Assembly (NCBI GenBank): GCA_910579515.1
Contig: CAJTUV010000023.1
Location: 1-58,190 of the forward strand
Reading direction: 5' to 3'
DNA length: 58,190 bases
DNA from: an uncultured Hungatella sp.
GTDB taxonomy: Bacteria; Bacillota; Clostridia; Lachnospirales; Lachnospiraceae
Of the stretch, positions 16,331 through 24,051 are shown one piece after another. Below the pieces are notes generated by a model, which worked only from the letters and a program-made list of their open reading frames with translations, did not search any database and was not told the DNA's origin. Position 1 is the stretch's first letter, and every line of letters begins with the position of its first letter. Position numbers and translations under genes: made by a program.

Positions 16331-17056
16331 TCAAAATCTTGTATATTGGCAGAATTTTCCGCCTTTTGCGTTGCAAAGCAGAGTGAGGCCATACTGTTTG
16401 GCTAACTTTACTGCTTCCAGGGTCGGGGATTCCTTACTCGCCAGAACCGGAATCCCTGCATGAATCGCCTTGACAGCCATATCTGTAGGAACCCTTCCAC
16501 TAGAATACACCATAGACTGTCCTAAATCAACCCCGTACCGCAGTCCATAGCCGATCACCTTATCCATGGCATTGTGCCTTCCTATATCTTCACATTGAAC
16601 CAAGGTTTCTCCCTTTAGCGCCAGAAAACAGCTATGGGTGGAACTGGTCTGTCTGTGTAAAGGAGTGTCCATGGCAAACTCTTCTTCCAGCCGGAAAATC
16701 CATTCCGGCTTCCACGCTATTGGAGCAATACGGCCGGACGGCAAAAAGGAAACATCGCTTCCTCTGTTTTTTAGGACCACATCTGCCCTTTCTCCTGATT
16801 CACAGATACTGACGGATTCGATATCCCGGATTCCTTGAATCCTCCTTTCTGTAAGAAGCCGTCCAAAAACCAGTTCAATCAGATGCTCTGCCACGCACAC
16901 CACCTCCCAGGTCAGGCAGCCATTGATATAGATTTTCAGCGTATATTCGGACAAAAGAGAGGATATGCGTTCCTCCGCTGTCATACTACGGTCTAATTGA
17001 ATCACTGAAACCGTTTCCACACATTCTTTTTTCATAGTTCTCTCACTCATATTCAT
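16331..17056 (-). CDS. fdhD: FdhD-family molybdo/tungsto-cofactor sulfurtransferase
   Basis: A 241-aa FdhD-like protein. The family core is visible in ThSCFLALKGETLVQCEDIGRHN (catalytic-loop cysteine then EDIGRHNAMDKVIG) and SSGRVPTDMAVKA. E. coli FdhD has a CxxC loop; here only one cysteine remains (THSC), as in some other members. FdhD passes sulfur from a desulfurase to the bis-pterin cofactor of formate dehydrogenase. No formate dehydrogenase is in the window, so it may serve the AOR-like enzyme or an enzyme encoded elsewhere. ATG 17056 is preferred because GAGGCGG lies six bases upstream; ATGs at 17071 and 17050 are alternatives. Confidence 0.85.
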   Translation of the reverse strand: MNMSERTMKKECVETVSVIQLDRSMTAEERISSLLSEYTLKIYINGCLTWEVVCVAEHLIELVFGRLLTERRIQGIRDIESVSICESGERADVVLKNRGSDVSFLPSGRIAPIAWKPEWIFRLEEEFAMDTPLHRQTSSTHSCFLALKGETLVQCEDIGRHNAMDKVIGYGLRYGVDLGQSMVYSSGRVPTDMAVKAIHAGIPVLASKESPTLEAVKLAKQYGLTLLCNAKGGKFCQYTRF

Positions 17057-17163
17057 TCTTTCCCGCCTCATCTATTCTTAGAAAAACCGTTCAGACAGCG
17101 CTTCTCCAATCGACTAAACCGTTCCATTTTATCACAATTTTCCACATAATTCCACAAGAATGA

Positions 17164-17193
17164 TTGGACTTTATTTCCTTAATATGGTAGAAT
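17164..17193 (+). promoter_or_regulatory. Probable promoter of the coiled-coil gene
   Basis: TTGGAC (17164-17169) and TAGAAT (17188-17193) with an 18-bp spacer. The rest of 17057-17281 shows no gene. Confidence 0.45.
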
Positions 17194-17281
17194 CAGAGTA
17201 ACGGTTCAGATGGCGGGGTAGAAAGCGGCCCTGACTGAGCTGTTAAACAGAAAAATTTTTAGGAAAGGAGGACTGCTAAAA

Positions 17282-17719
17282 GTGACTACTGATGAAAAAC
17301 TGGACTTAATTTTGTCAAAAATGGACTGCATGAGTACGGATATTCAGTCTATGAAGGCTGATATCAACTCCATGAAGGCTGATATCATTTCCATGAAAGC
17401 TGATATCGATTCTATGAAAGCTGATATCGTTTCTATGAAAGCTGATATCGATTCTATGAAAGCTGATATCGTTTCCATGAAAGCCGACATCCAACTACTA
17501 AAGAAAAAAGTTGCAGACATCGAACTGCATTTAGAAAATACAACCGACTGGAACATCAAGCTGCTGGCTGAAAGCCATACTGATTTAATCGACAAACTAA
17601 ATCAGGCAATTCCTTACGCCAACAAAAACTTAATCTATGAAGTAAAGGTAAGTTATCTCATAGGTGAGGTGGAAAATCTCAAAAGAGAGGTGGAGAAACT
17701 GAAAAACAGGATAGCCTAA
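17282..17719 (+). CDS. Heptad-repeat coiled-coil protein of unknown function
   Basis: A 145-aa protein starting at GTG 17282, ten bases after AAAGGAGG. Residues 23-71 consist of seven copies of the heptad SMKADIx, which places hydrophobic M and I at alternating 3-4 spacing and predicts a long parallel coiled coil. A second helical stretch ends the protein (VENLKREVEKLKNRI). There is no signal peptide, membrane segment or known domain. It is a single gene with its own promoter and a strong terminator. The DNA repeats are nearly identical, so copy number probably varies between strains. Confidence 0.75.
   Translation: MTTDEKLDLILSKMDCMSTDIQSMKADINSMKADIISMKADIDSMKADIVSMKADIDSMKADIVSMKADIQLLKKKVADIELHLENTTDWNIKLLAESHTDLIDKLNQAIPYANKNLIYEVKVSYLIGEVENLKREVEKLKNRIA
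17348..17494 (+). repeat. Seven 21-bp tandem repeats inside the coiled-coil gene
   Basis: Seven in-frame units TCYATGAARGCYGAYATC plus one variable codon. Units 3-4 and 5-6 repeat as a GAT/GTT pair, so there is a 42-bp higher-order period. Confidence 0.95.
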
Positions 17720-17729
17720 TACTTAACCC

Positions 17730-17782
17730 AAAAGGCTGTTGTGCAAAAGCTCTTAAAAGCTTTACGCAACAGCCTTTTGTTT
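17730..17782. terminator. Strong bidirectional terminator
   Basis: A perfect 12-bp stem AAAAGGCTGTTG (17730-17741) / CAACAGCCTTTT (17767-17778) with an inner extension, followed by T-rich sequence. It separates the coiled-coil gene from the converging aldo/keto reductase gene. Confidence 0.85.
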
Positions 17783-17786
17783 CCCT

Positions 17787-18947
17787 TTATTCAAGTGAGC
17801 CCTGCGTTTGAAACACCTTCACCATTTTCTCCATTCTCTCTATCACAGGAACTCCAAAAGGACAGCGGCTCTCGCATCCTCTGCACTTTATACAGTCATC
17901 CCCATGCTTTGAAAGCCCTTTATAGTGAGCTGCAAGAGAGGCGGGAACTTCCGTTTGCATCTGAGCCAAATCATACAGTTTATTCAGCATGGCAATATCA
18001 ATTCCCACAGGGCATGGCGCACAATGGCCACAATAAGTGCACAGACCAGAATAGGCATGTCTCGGCGCATGGGCCAGAACCGTGGCATAATCCCGCTCTT
18101 CCTCCGTGGCTGTCTCATAAGCCACAGCAGCGGCTACGTGCTCTGGCGTGTCAAATCCCACCATGACACTAGCCACCGCCGGTCTGGTTAGAGCATAATG
18201 AAGGCACTGGATGGGTGTGAGCGCCACACCAAATGGGGAGGTTTTTTCCGAAAACAGCCTTCCCCCTTCATATCCCTTCATCACCGTAATACCGACTCCC
18301 TGCTGTTGACATATTTGATATAAACGGGCACGCTCTGGTGCAATCCCCCCGATATGTTCTTCATATTCGTCTTTAAAATAATCGTCTAAATCCTCACTGG
18401 CCGGAAGCATGTCAAAAGCCGGATTCACAGAAAAAAGAATCATCTCCACCACGCCGCTCTCTGCAGCCAGCCTCGCCACATCTGGATTATGCGTACTTAA
18501 GCCGATGTGCCGGATACTTCCTTTTTGTCTCAGCCCCTTTACATAGTCGATAAATTCGCCTTCCATAATCCTTGAAAACTCCGCCGGCTCGTCCACAAAA
18601 TGAATCATGCCCAGATCGATGTAATCCGTATCCATACGTGTCAAAAGGTCTTTAAATGCCTCGTCCACCTTTTCCAATTCACGAGTGCGGACATACTGCC
18701 CATTCTGCCAGGTAGACCCGATATGCCCCTGAATAATCCATTTTTCCCTCTGCCCTTTCAATGCCGCTCCAATATTAGTCCTCACGTTTGGCTCTGACAT
18801 CCAGCAGTCCAAAATATTAATTCCGGCTTTGGCACAACAGTCTATGACTTCCTTCACCTCCTGTGCATTATGCCGTTCCAGCCATTCGCCGCCAAGACCG
18901 ATTTCACTGACAGTCAGTCCCGTTTTTCCAAGCTTTCGATAGTTCAT
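17787..18947 (-). CDS. Aldo/keto reductase-like protein with two C-terminal [4Fe-4S] motifs
   Basis: A 386-aa protein: an aldo/keto reductase barrel (residues 1-290, beginning MNYRKLGKTGLTVSEIGLGG) fused to a ferredoxin-like tail. The tail has two CxxCxxCxxxCP sets, CTYCGHCAPCPVG and CIKCRGCESRCPFG. The usual barrel tetrad is altered: the aspartate is present in NILDCW, but the tyrosine of the YGxSE segment is replaced (CWMSE) and the lysine strand reads WIIQGH instead of a TK motif. The fold may therefore serve a different, possibly ferredoxin-linked, reaction. AGGGGT-type sequence precedes the ATG. It lies downstream of the MATE gene but has its own promoter. Confidence 0.82.
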   Translation of the reverse strand: MNYRKLGKTGLTVSEIGLGGEWLERHNAQEVKEVIDCCAKAGINILDCWMSEPNVRTNIGAALKGQREKWIIQGHIGSTWQNGQYVRTRELEKVDEAFKDLLTRMDTDYIDLGMIHFVDEPAEFSRIMEGEFIDYVKGLRQKGSIRHIGLSTHNPDVARLAAESGVVEMILFSVNPAFDMLPASEDLDDYFKDEYEEHIGGIAPERARLYQICQQQGVGITVMKGYEGGRLFSEKTSPFGVALTPIQCLHYALTRPAVASVMVGFDTPEHVAAAVAYETATEEERDYATVLAHAPRHAYSGLCTYCGHCAPCPVGIDIAMLNKLYDLAQMQTEVPASLAAHYKGLSKHGDDCIKCRGCESRCPFGVPVIERMEKMVKVFQTQGSLE

Positions 18948-18979
18948 GTTTTACCCCTTTCCAGTATTTGTTACTCTTT

Positions 18980-19008
18980 AGTATACCACAAGCTCTTTTA
19001 CGATTCAA
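18980..19008 (-). promoter_or_regulatory. Sigma-A promoter of the aldo/keto reductase gene
   Basis: On the minus strand TTGAAT (19003-19008) and TATACT (18980-18985) are 17 bp apart. The -35 box lies inside the end of the MATE gene. Confidence 0.6.
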
Positions 19009-20329
19009 TTTTTTCCCATGGGCCTTTTTTGTAAAACCAACATGATAACGCCGCCGCAATACTCCATCCCACAGGCCAGGCAAACCAGATTCCCAGATAT
19101 CCCCACATTTCTGATAAAACCACTGCAAGAATTACCCGCAAAATTAAATCCGTAAAGGTTGCGATCATAAACGGCCTCATGAACCCTGCGCCACGCAAAA
19201 TGCCGTCCGCCGCCAGTTTTACAGAGATAACAAAATAAAAAGGCGCCACGATCAAAAGAAAACGACTCCCTGAGACGATTGCAAGCTGAGACGGATGGTC
19301 CATAAACGCCCCTATTAAAAAATCCCCTGCCAACACATACAATACCGCAATGGGCAGACACAAAGTCCAGACCATCTTAACGGACGCCCTAAAACCAGCT
19401 TTTATCCGCCACAAAATATCCGCTCCCAAATTCTGGGCCGTATAATTGGAAATCCCGTTTCCCACAGTAGATAGCGATGTGATGACCAGATTATTCAGTT
19501 TAATCGCAGCCGAATACCCTGCGATAACCCCCGGCCCAAACCCGTTAATCACGCTCTGAATCACAATATTGCCAATGGAGATAAAACTTTGCTGCAAAAT
19601 ACTTGGTATGGCGATAACAGTAATCTTTTTTAACAGGAAAAGGGAAAAAAGCGGCGCTTTTTTCTCTATGACAATCTGTGATAGCCTCTTTCTCACTGCT
19701 CCAACCGCCAAAACACAGCTTACTCCTTGGCAGAGAAAGGTAGCCCAGGCCACCCCTGCAACTCCCATCTGAAACACCGAGACAAACAAAATATCAACCA
19801 CAATATTGGCTGTTGACGAAATCGCCAGAAAAAGAAACGGGGTTTTGGAATCTCCCAAAGCAGAAAAAATTCCTGTTGCAATATTATAGTAAAGCAGGAA
19901 TGGGAATCCCCAGATATAAATATTCAGATACTTTTCGGAATCTGCAAAAATAGCATTTGGCGTCTGAATCAGGAAAAGAAGCTCTGCGCTGCCCAAAAGT
20001 CCTGCTCCTACCAAAACCATGCACAAAGCTCCACTGGCTATCATAGAAGTAGAAATCGCCGTTTTTAGCTCTTCATACCGTTTGGCGCCAAACAGCTGGG
20101 AGGCCACTACCGAACACCCCATATTGCACCCAAAAGCAAACGCAATGAAAATCAAGGTTACCTCATAGCTGTTTCCCACAGCGGCCAGAGCATGTTCTCC
20201 CAAAAACTTTCCTGCTACAAAACTGTCCGCAATATTGTAAAGCTGTTGAAAAAGAATACTCCCAAACAACGGTATGCAAAATCTCCACAGAACCGTTTCC
20301 GGCTTTCCTACAGTCAAGTCCTTATTCAT
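18998..20329 (-). CDS. MATE-family multidrug/cation antiporter
   Basis: A 443-aa membrane protein with about twelve helices in two similar halves. MATE features include GKPETVLWRFCIPLFGSILFQQLYNIADSFVAGKF at the N-terminus (length shown in parts), AVGNSYEV in helix 2 and ALGDSKTPF in the first half. These transporters expel cationic drugs or metabolites using Na+ or H+. The start ATG 20329 follows TTGGAGGAAACAGGT. A LysR-type regulator is transcribed divergently 157 bp away and is its probable regulator. Substrate unknown. Confidence 0.9.
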   Translation of the reverse strand: MNKDLTVGKPETVLWRFCIPLFGSILFQQLYNIADSFVAGKFLGEHALAAVGNSYEVTLIFIAFAFGCNMGCSVVASQLFGAKRYEELKTAISTSMIASGALCMVLVGAGLLGSAELLFLIQTPNAIFADSEKYLNIYIWGFPFLLYYNIATGIFSALGDSKTPFLFLAISSTANIVVDILFVSVFQMGVAGVAWATFLCQGVSCVLAVGAVRKRLSQIVIEKKAPLFSLFLLKKITVIAIPSILQQSFISIGNIVIQSVINGFGPGVIAGYSAAIKLNNLVITSLSTVGNGISNYTAQNLGADILWRIKAGFRASVKMVWTLCLPIAVLYVLAGDFLIGAFMDHPSQLAIVSGSRFLLIVAPFYFVISVKLAADGILRGAGFMRPFMIATFTDLILRVILAVVLSEMWGYLGIWFAWPVGWSIAAALSCWFYKKGPWEKIES

Positions 20330-20407
20330 ACCTGTTTCCTCCAAATTGTACTTTGTACTGCAATTTTGATCGTACATGCTTGCAAACTTTGCCGACTGCC
20401 ATTATAC

Positions 20408-20445
20408 TATGTTTCATATCTATTTGTAAAATATATGTTTGATAT
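20408..20445. promoter_or_regulatory. Candidate LysR operator region between MATE and LysR genes
   Basis: TATGTTTSATAT occurs twice (20408-20419 and 20434-20445, 26 bp apart), in an AT-rich stretch that also includes an inverted AACATATC near 20450. The position between divergent genes fits LysR regulation; binding is inferred. Confidence 0.4.
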
Positions 20446-20486
20446 TATTAACATATCATTTTTTGATAGTAATTCGGAGGAAGGTT

Positions 20487-21365
20487 ATGGATATCAGTTA
20501 CGAATATTATCGTATTTTTTACTATGTTGCAAAATATAAAAACCTTACGTTAGCCGCAGACGTTCTCCACAGCAGCCAGCCCAATCTTTCCCGCACCATA
20601 AAGATTCTGGAAAACCGCTTTGGCTGCCAGCTTTTTATCCGATCGAATCGGGGAATTGTCTTGACTGCAGAAGGGGAACAGTTATACTCTCATGTGCAAA
20701 TCGCAGTAAATCAGCTTCAGAAGGCAGAGGAAGAGTTAACTATGCTTACCGGCCTTCACAGAGGATCCGTCTGTGTCGGCGCAAGTGAAACTGCCCTTCA
20801 TCTTCTGCTTTTGCCTGCCCTGAAACGCTTTAAAGAATCCCATCCTCAAATTCGCGTCCGCATTCAGAATCACCTTACCACTCAGGCAATCCAGTCCGTA
20901 AAACAGGGACTGGTTGATTTTTCTGTGGTCGCCTCGCCTATTCCAAGCTTAGATTCTCTTAAAGCAAGTGTTCTTAAAAGCTTTCAGGATATTCTCATCG
21001 CCGGGGAGGCTTTTTACACATTGTCAAAATCCCCTGTCTCGTTACAAAAGATTTCCCAGTACCCCATCATATGCCTGGGCACCCATACCATGACGTATCT
21101 TTTTTACGACCGGCTATTTAGGGCTAACGGGCTAAACCTGAAGCCGGAATTTGAGGCCGCCACCACAGATCAGATTCTGCCCATGGTAAAAAACAATCTG
21201 GGCTTGGGGTTTTTCCCTGAAGAATTAGCTAAAGAAGCTCTCGATTCAGGTCAGGTCTGCCAGATAATGTTAAAAGAAACAATTCCCACCAGAGAAATTT
21301 TCCTTGTGGAACAAAAAGAACGCCCCTTAACCATCACGGCAGAGGCGTTAAAAAGTTTCCTGTAA
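20487..21365 (+). CDS. LysR-family transcriptional regulator
   Basis: A 292-aa LysR regulator. The N-terminal winged helix is typical: YYRIFYYVAKYKNLTLAADVL, then SSQPNLSRTIKILENRFGCQLF and RSNRGIVLTAEGE. The remaining 200 residues form the effector-binding domain with RGSVCVGASETALHLLLLP and a C-terminal GLGFFPEELA. ATG 20487 follows CGGAGGAAGG. It is divergent from the MATE exporter, the common arrangement for a regulator that senses the exporter's substrate. Confidence 0.92.
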   Translation: MDISYEYYRIFYYVAKYKNLTLAADVLHSSQPNLSRTIKILENRFGCQLFIRSNRGIVLTAEGEQLYSHVQIAVNQLQKAEEELTMLTGLHRGSVCVGASETALHLLLLPALKRFKESHPQIRVRIQNHLTTQAIQSVKQGLVDFSVVASPIPSLDSLKASVLKSFQDILIAGEAFYTLSKSPVSLQKISQYPIICLGTHTMTYLFYDRLFRANGLNLKPEFEAATTDQILPMVKNNLGLGFFPEELAKEALDSGQVCQIMLKETIPTREIFLVEQKERPLTITAEALKSFL

Positions 21366-21367
21366 TT

Positions 21368-21634
21368 TCACCCGTTCTCATTTTTATACAATCCATAGTA
21401 ATCCGAATCCAGATTGTCCATCATCTGCGTAAACCACTTCTTTGCATCGTCAAGAGCTTTATTGTAGACAATGGGCGCCAGTTTTTCTTCAAATAGTTCC
21501 AACAACTGCATCTGCTGAATCACCCCGATCTCCTCTCCCCGCACGTCATAATAGAAAGCCTTGATCTCATCATTTAATTTTTCTCTCTGAATCTCCGATA
21601 ATTTTATCTGCTGAATTTCCCTTTTCCTTCTCAA
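21368..21634 (-). CDS. DUF2164-type small protein
   Basis: An 88-aa protein resembling the DUF2164 family: IKLSEIQREKLNDEIKAFYYDVRGEEIGVIQ, a leucine-rich LLELFEEKLAPIVYNKALDDA and a C-terminal DSDYYGLYKN. The function of the family is unknown. The start is TTG 21634, nine bases after AGGAG. It lies tail to tail with the LysR gene (2 bp gap) and divergent from azlC. Confidence 0.75.
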   Translation of the reverse strand: MRRKREIQQIKLSEIQREKLNDEIKAFYYDVRGEEIGVIQQMQLLELFEEKLAPIVYNKALDDAKKWFTQMMDNLDSDYYGLYKNENG

Positions 21635-21679
21635 TTATCTTATCTCCTCTTTCTCTTTGAATTAGGCATTTGCGAATCA

Positions 21680-21708
21680 TTGACAAACTCACGAAACGTT
21701 TATATAAT
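21680..21708 (+). promoter_or_regulatory. Consensus sigma-A promoter of azlCD
   Basis: TTGACA (21680-21685), 17-bp spacer, TATAAT (21703-21708), about 36 bp before the azlC start. Confidence 0.85.
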
Positions 21709-21744
21709 GCAGGAAGTCAATTATTTACAGGAAAGGTTTCTATC

Positions 21745-22440
21745 ATGAAAGTAAAAGCACTCAAAGCAGCGTTTCCCCATACCCTTCCTATCTGCATCGG
21801 ATTTCTTTTTCTTGGAATGTCCTATGGCTTTTTGATGAAAAGCAAAGGATTTTCCTTTGTGTATCCTATGCTGATGAGCCTCTTTATCTTTGCAGGCTCT
21901 ATGGAATTTGTCACCGTCAATCTGCTTTTATCAGCATTTCATCCTTTATACGCCTTTTTTCTGGCTCTGATGGTTAACGCACGCCATTTGTTTTATGGCA
22001 TCTCCATGCTGGAGAAGTATAAAAACACTGGCTGGAAAAAAATATATTTAATTTATGGGATGTGCGACGAATCTTTTTCCATCAACTGTACCATACAGCC
22101 TCCCCCTGATGTGGACAAGGGATGGTTTCTGTTTTTTGTCACTTTGCTGAATCAGATTTACTGGGTATCTGGAGCTACTCTGGGCGCGCTTTTGGGATAT
22201 GTGATTCATTTTGACACGACAGGCATCGAATTTGTTATGACCGCCCTGTTTCTTGTCATGTTTTTAAATCAATGGGAAGAAACCAAAGAACACCGTCCCG
22301 CTCTCACAGGGGTTGCCTGCTCTTTGATTTCCCTCCTGGTCTTTGGGGCCAAAAACTTTATTCTGCCTGCCATGGCCCTGATTGTGCTCTGTCTCTCCCT
22401 TAAAAAGCCTCAGACAACGAAAGGAGTCGATCATCTATGA
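21745..22440 (+). CDS. azlC: AzlC-family branched-chain amino acid exporter subunit
   Basis: A 231-aa membrane protein of the AzlC family. Conserved segments are FPHTLPICIGFLFLGMSYGFLM, FAGSMEFVTVNLLL and LMVNARHLFYGIS. With AzlD it exports branched-chain amino acids or analogues. ATG 21745 follows CAGGAAAGG. The next gene starts within its stop codon (ATGA). Confidence 0.9.
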   Translation: MKVKALKAAFPHTLPICIGFLFLGMSYGFLMKSKGFSFVYPMLMSLFIFAGSMEFVTVNLLLSAFHPLYAFFLALMVNARHLFYGISMLEKYKNTGWKKIYLIYGMCDESFSINCTIQPPPDVDKGWFLFFVTLLNQIYWVSGATLGALLGYVIHFDTTGIEFVMTALFLVMFLNQWEETKEHRPALTGVACSLISLLVFGAKNFILPAMALIVLCLSLKKPQTTKGVDHL

Positions 22441-22763
22441 CTACATTTCAAAGCATTGCCACAATTTTTGCCGTTGTTCTTGGAACTCTTCTCACAAGGT
22501 TTCTGCCCTTTTTTATATTTCCCGAGGGCAAGACGCCGCCCGACTATATCCTTTATCTGGGAACGGTTCTTCCTTGTGCAGTTATTGGATTTTTAGTGGT
22601 GTACAGTTTAAAAGATGCTGTCTTTTCGTCCTTTCACGGTCTTATCGAGCTGCTCTCTCTTTTGGTAGTTGCAGGTTTACATAAATGGCGAAAAAACACC
22701 TTGTTAAGCATCAGCGCCGGAACTGCTCTTTACATGTTTCTAGTCCAGACTTGGTTCCACTAA
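22437..22763 (+). CDS. azlD: AzlD-family branched-chain amino acid exporter subunit
   Basis: A 108-aa membrane protein with three to four helices, including TLLTRFLPFFIFPEGK and YLGTVLPCAVIGFLVVYSL, both characteristic of AzlD. Its ATG overlaps the azlC stop, so the two are translationally coupled. The 3' end overlaps the end of the convergent Cdd1-like gene by 24 bp. Confidence 0.9.
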   Translation: MTTFQSIATIFAVVLGTLLTRFLPFFIFPEGKTPPDYILYLGTVLPCAVIGFLVVYSLKDAVFSSFHGLIELLSLLVVAGLHKWRKNTLLSISAGTALYMFLVQTWFH

Positions 22764-23042
22764 GACAGACGACTCCTCCTTTTCTGGATAATCCCTGTCC
22801 TTCCAATACCACCATTTCAGTTTTTCTGGTTCACGGTTTTCATGTTCCGCAAAATAGACCGCGCAGCGGAATACATACAACACACATTTATCGTCCTGAA
22901 ACCCTTTTTTCAGACAATCCAAATGGTACAATTCCTCTGGACTTTTCCCTTTTAAGTCTGCAACACACCGAATCCCGATATTTTGCAGATGACGCTCCAT
23001 ATTTGCGCCTATCCCTGGTATTTTCTTTAAATCACTGTCCAT
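22740..23042 (-). CDS. Cdd1-like helix-hairpin-helix protein
   Basis: A 100-aa protein matching the Cdd1 ('pathogenicity locus') family: IPGIGANMERHLQNIGIRCVADL is a helix-hairpin-helix, followed by SPEELYHLDCLKKGFQ and CVLYVFRCAVYFAEHE and LKWWYWKD. The HhH suggests DNA binding, but no function is established for the family. It overlaps the amidase gene by 11 bp and is last in the DUF4132 operon. Confidence 0.8.
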   Translation of the reverse strand: MDSDLKKIPGIGANMERHLQNIGIRCVADLKGKSPEELYHLDCLKKGFQDDKCVLYVFRCAVYFAEHENREPEKLKWWYWKDRDYPEKEESSVLVEPSLD

Positions 23043-24006
23043 CTTTTTCCTCTTCTCTCTGCAAAAATGAAATCCCGTCTAAAACCCGCTCCCACTCGTC
23101 TGGGTGCTCCACATAGTACTTTGGACATTCCTTGCCTGTGACCTCATAGTGTCTGAGAATCTGTTCCCTTTGCAGGTCATAAGTTTTCACCAGCCAGTCC
23201 AGCAGTCTGGTCAGACTCTCAAGTGTCTCGTCAGAAAACTGTCCGCCTTTGTCCTTATGGCAGCACTCTATGGAAATTGTGTCGCCGTTTCGGTCATTGG
23301 AACAGTAAGCCACCTCATCTAAAGGCACGCACTGAATGATTTTCCCATCCATTCCAATGACAAAATGGCTGCTTACCTTTGTCTCATGAGTCTGGGCCAG
23401 CTGGCCATAATAATTTCGGTTCTGCTCTGCTGTGGTATTTGGATTCCCTGTATAATGGACCACGATTCCATTCACTCCTTGTAGCTTCGTACCTGGCCTG
23501 GAATATTCATTGACTGGCAGAATATCCTGAATCACCCATCCCGGAAGGATCATTTCCTGAATGCCGTCTGTCTTTTCTCCTTTTTTTGAAATTGCGGTAA
23601 AATCACTGGAAGCTTCCTTCTCCTTTTTTCCCAAAATTCCCAATAGTAAAAAGCCTGTTATGAACAGCAGAAGTCCAAACACTAAAACCAGTCCCGGCCA
23701 CCTCTGACGCAGATATCGTTTCAAATACCACGAAAAAGTCTTGGAACGCCCCTGAGGAGGGCGCCTGACTCTATAAAAGTCTGCCTGGTGTGGCGTTTTG
23801 TGGCAATACCTCCTTTGATGTGGCGGCCTGACTCCTCTGTCTCTCTGTCTGGGCTGAGGCACGGCGCTTCTGACAGGCATGGCGGTCTTTTGCCTGGCAT
23901 TGTGGGAAGGCCGCCGTCCTCTGGGCTCTGTTTTCTGCTGCATAAATTCTGGGATCTCGATCTGTTTTGTGTGGTACTCATTTTCCCATCTTCTGTCTTG
24001 ATTCAT
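23032..24006 (-). CDS. Membrane-anchored N-acetylmuramoyl-L-alanine amidase (amidase_2/PGRP)
   Basis: A 324-aa protein with a basic, proline- and arginine-rich cytoplasmic N-terminus (residues 1-100), one transmembrane helix (about 104-126) and an extracellular amidase_2 domain (about 155-310). Zinc ligands appear as H184 (VVHYTGN), H286 (LRHYEVTGKECP) and C294. It cleaves the bond between muramic acid and L-alanine in peptidoglycan. GAGAAGG precedes the ATG. It begins 45 bp after the DUF4132 gene, so it is probably co-transcribed with it, which is an unusual partner. Confidence 0.88.
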   Translation of the reverse strand: MNQDRRWENEYHTKQIEIPEFMQQKTEPRGRRPSHNARQKTAMPVRSAVPQPRQRDRGVRPPHQRRYCHKTPHQADFYRVRRPPQGRSKTFSWYLKRYLRQRWPGLVLVFGLLLFITGFLLLGILGKKEKEASSDFTAISKKGEKTDGIQEMILPGWVIQDILPVNEYSRPGTKLQGVNGIVVHYTGNPNTTAEQNRNYYGQLAQTHETKVSSHFVIGMDGKIIQCVPLDEVAYCSNDRNGDTISIECCHKDKGGQFSDETLESLTRLLDWLVKTYDLQREQILRHYEVTGKECPKYYVEHPDEWERVLDGISFLQREEEKDGQ

Positions 24007-24051
24007 GGTGTAACCTTCTCTTTGTATCCTGTCGCAGCTATCCTGACGTCT

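Noticed and set aside
17344..17595. Antisense open frame across the heptad repeat
   Set aside because: A by-product of the repeat on the other strand; no ribosome site and no homology.
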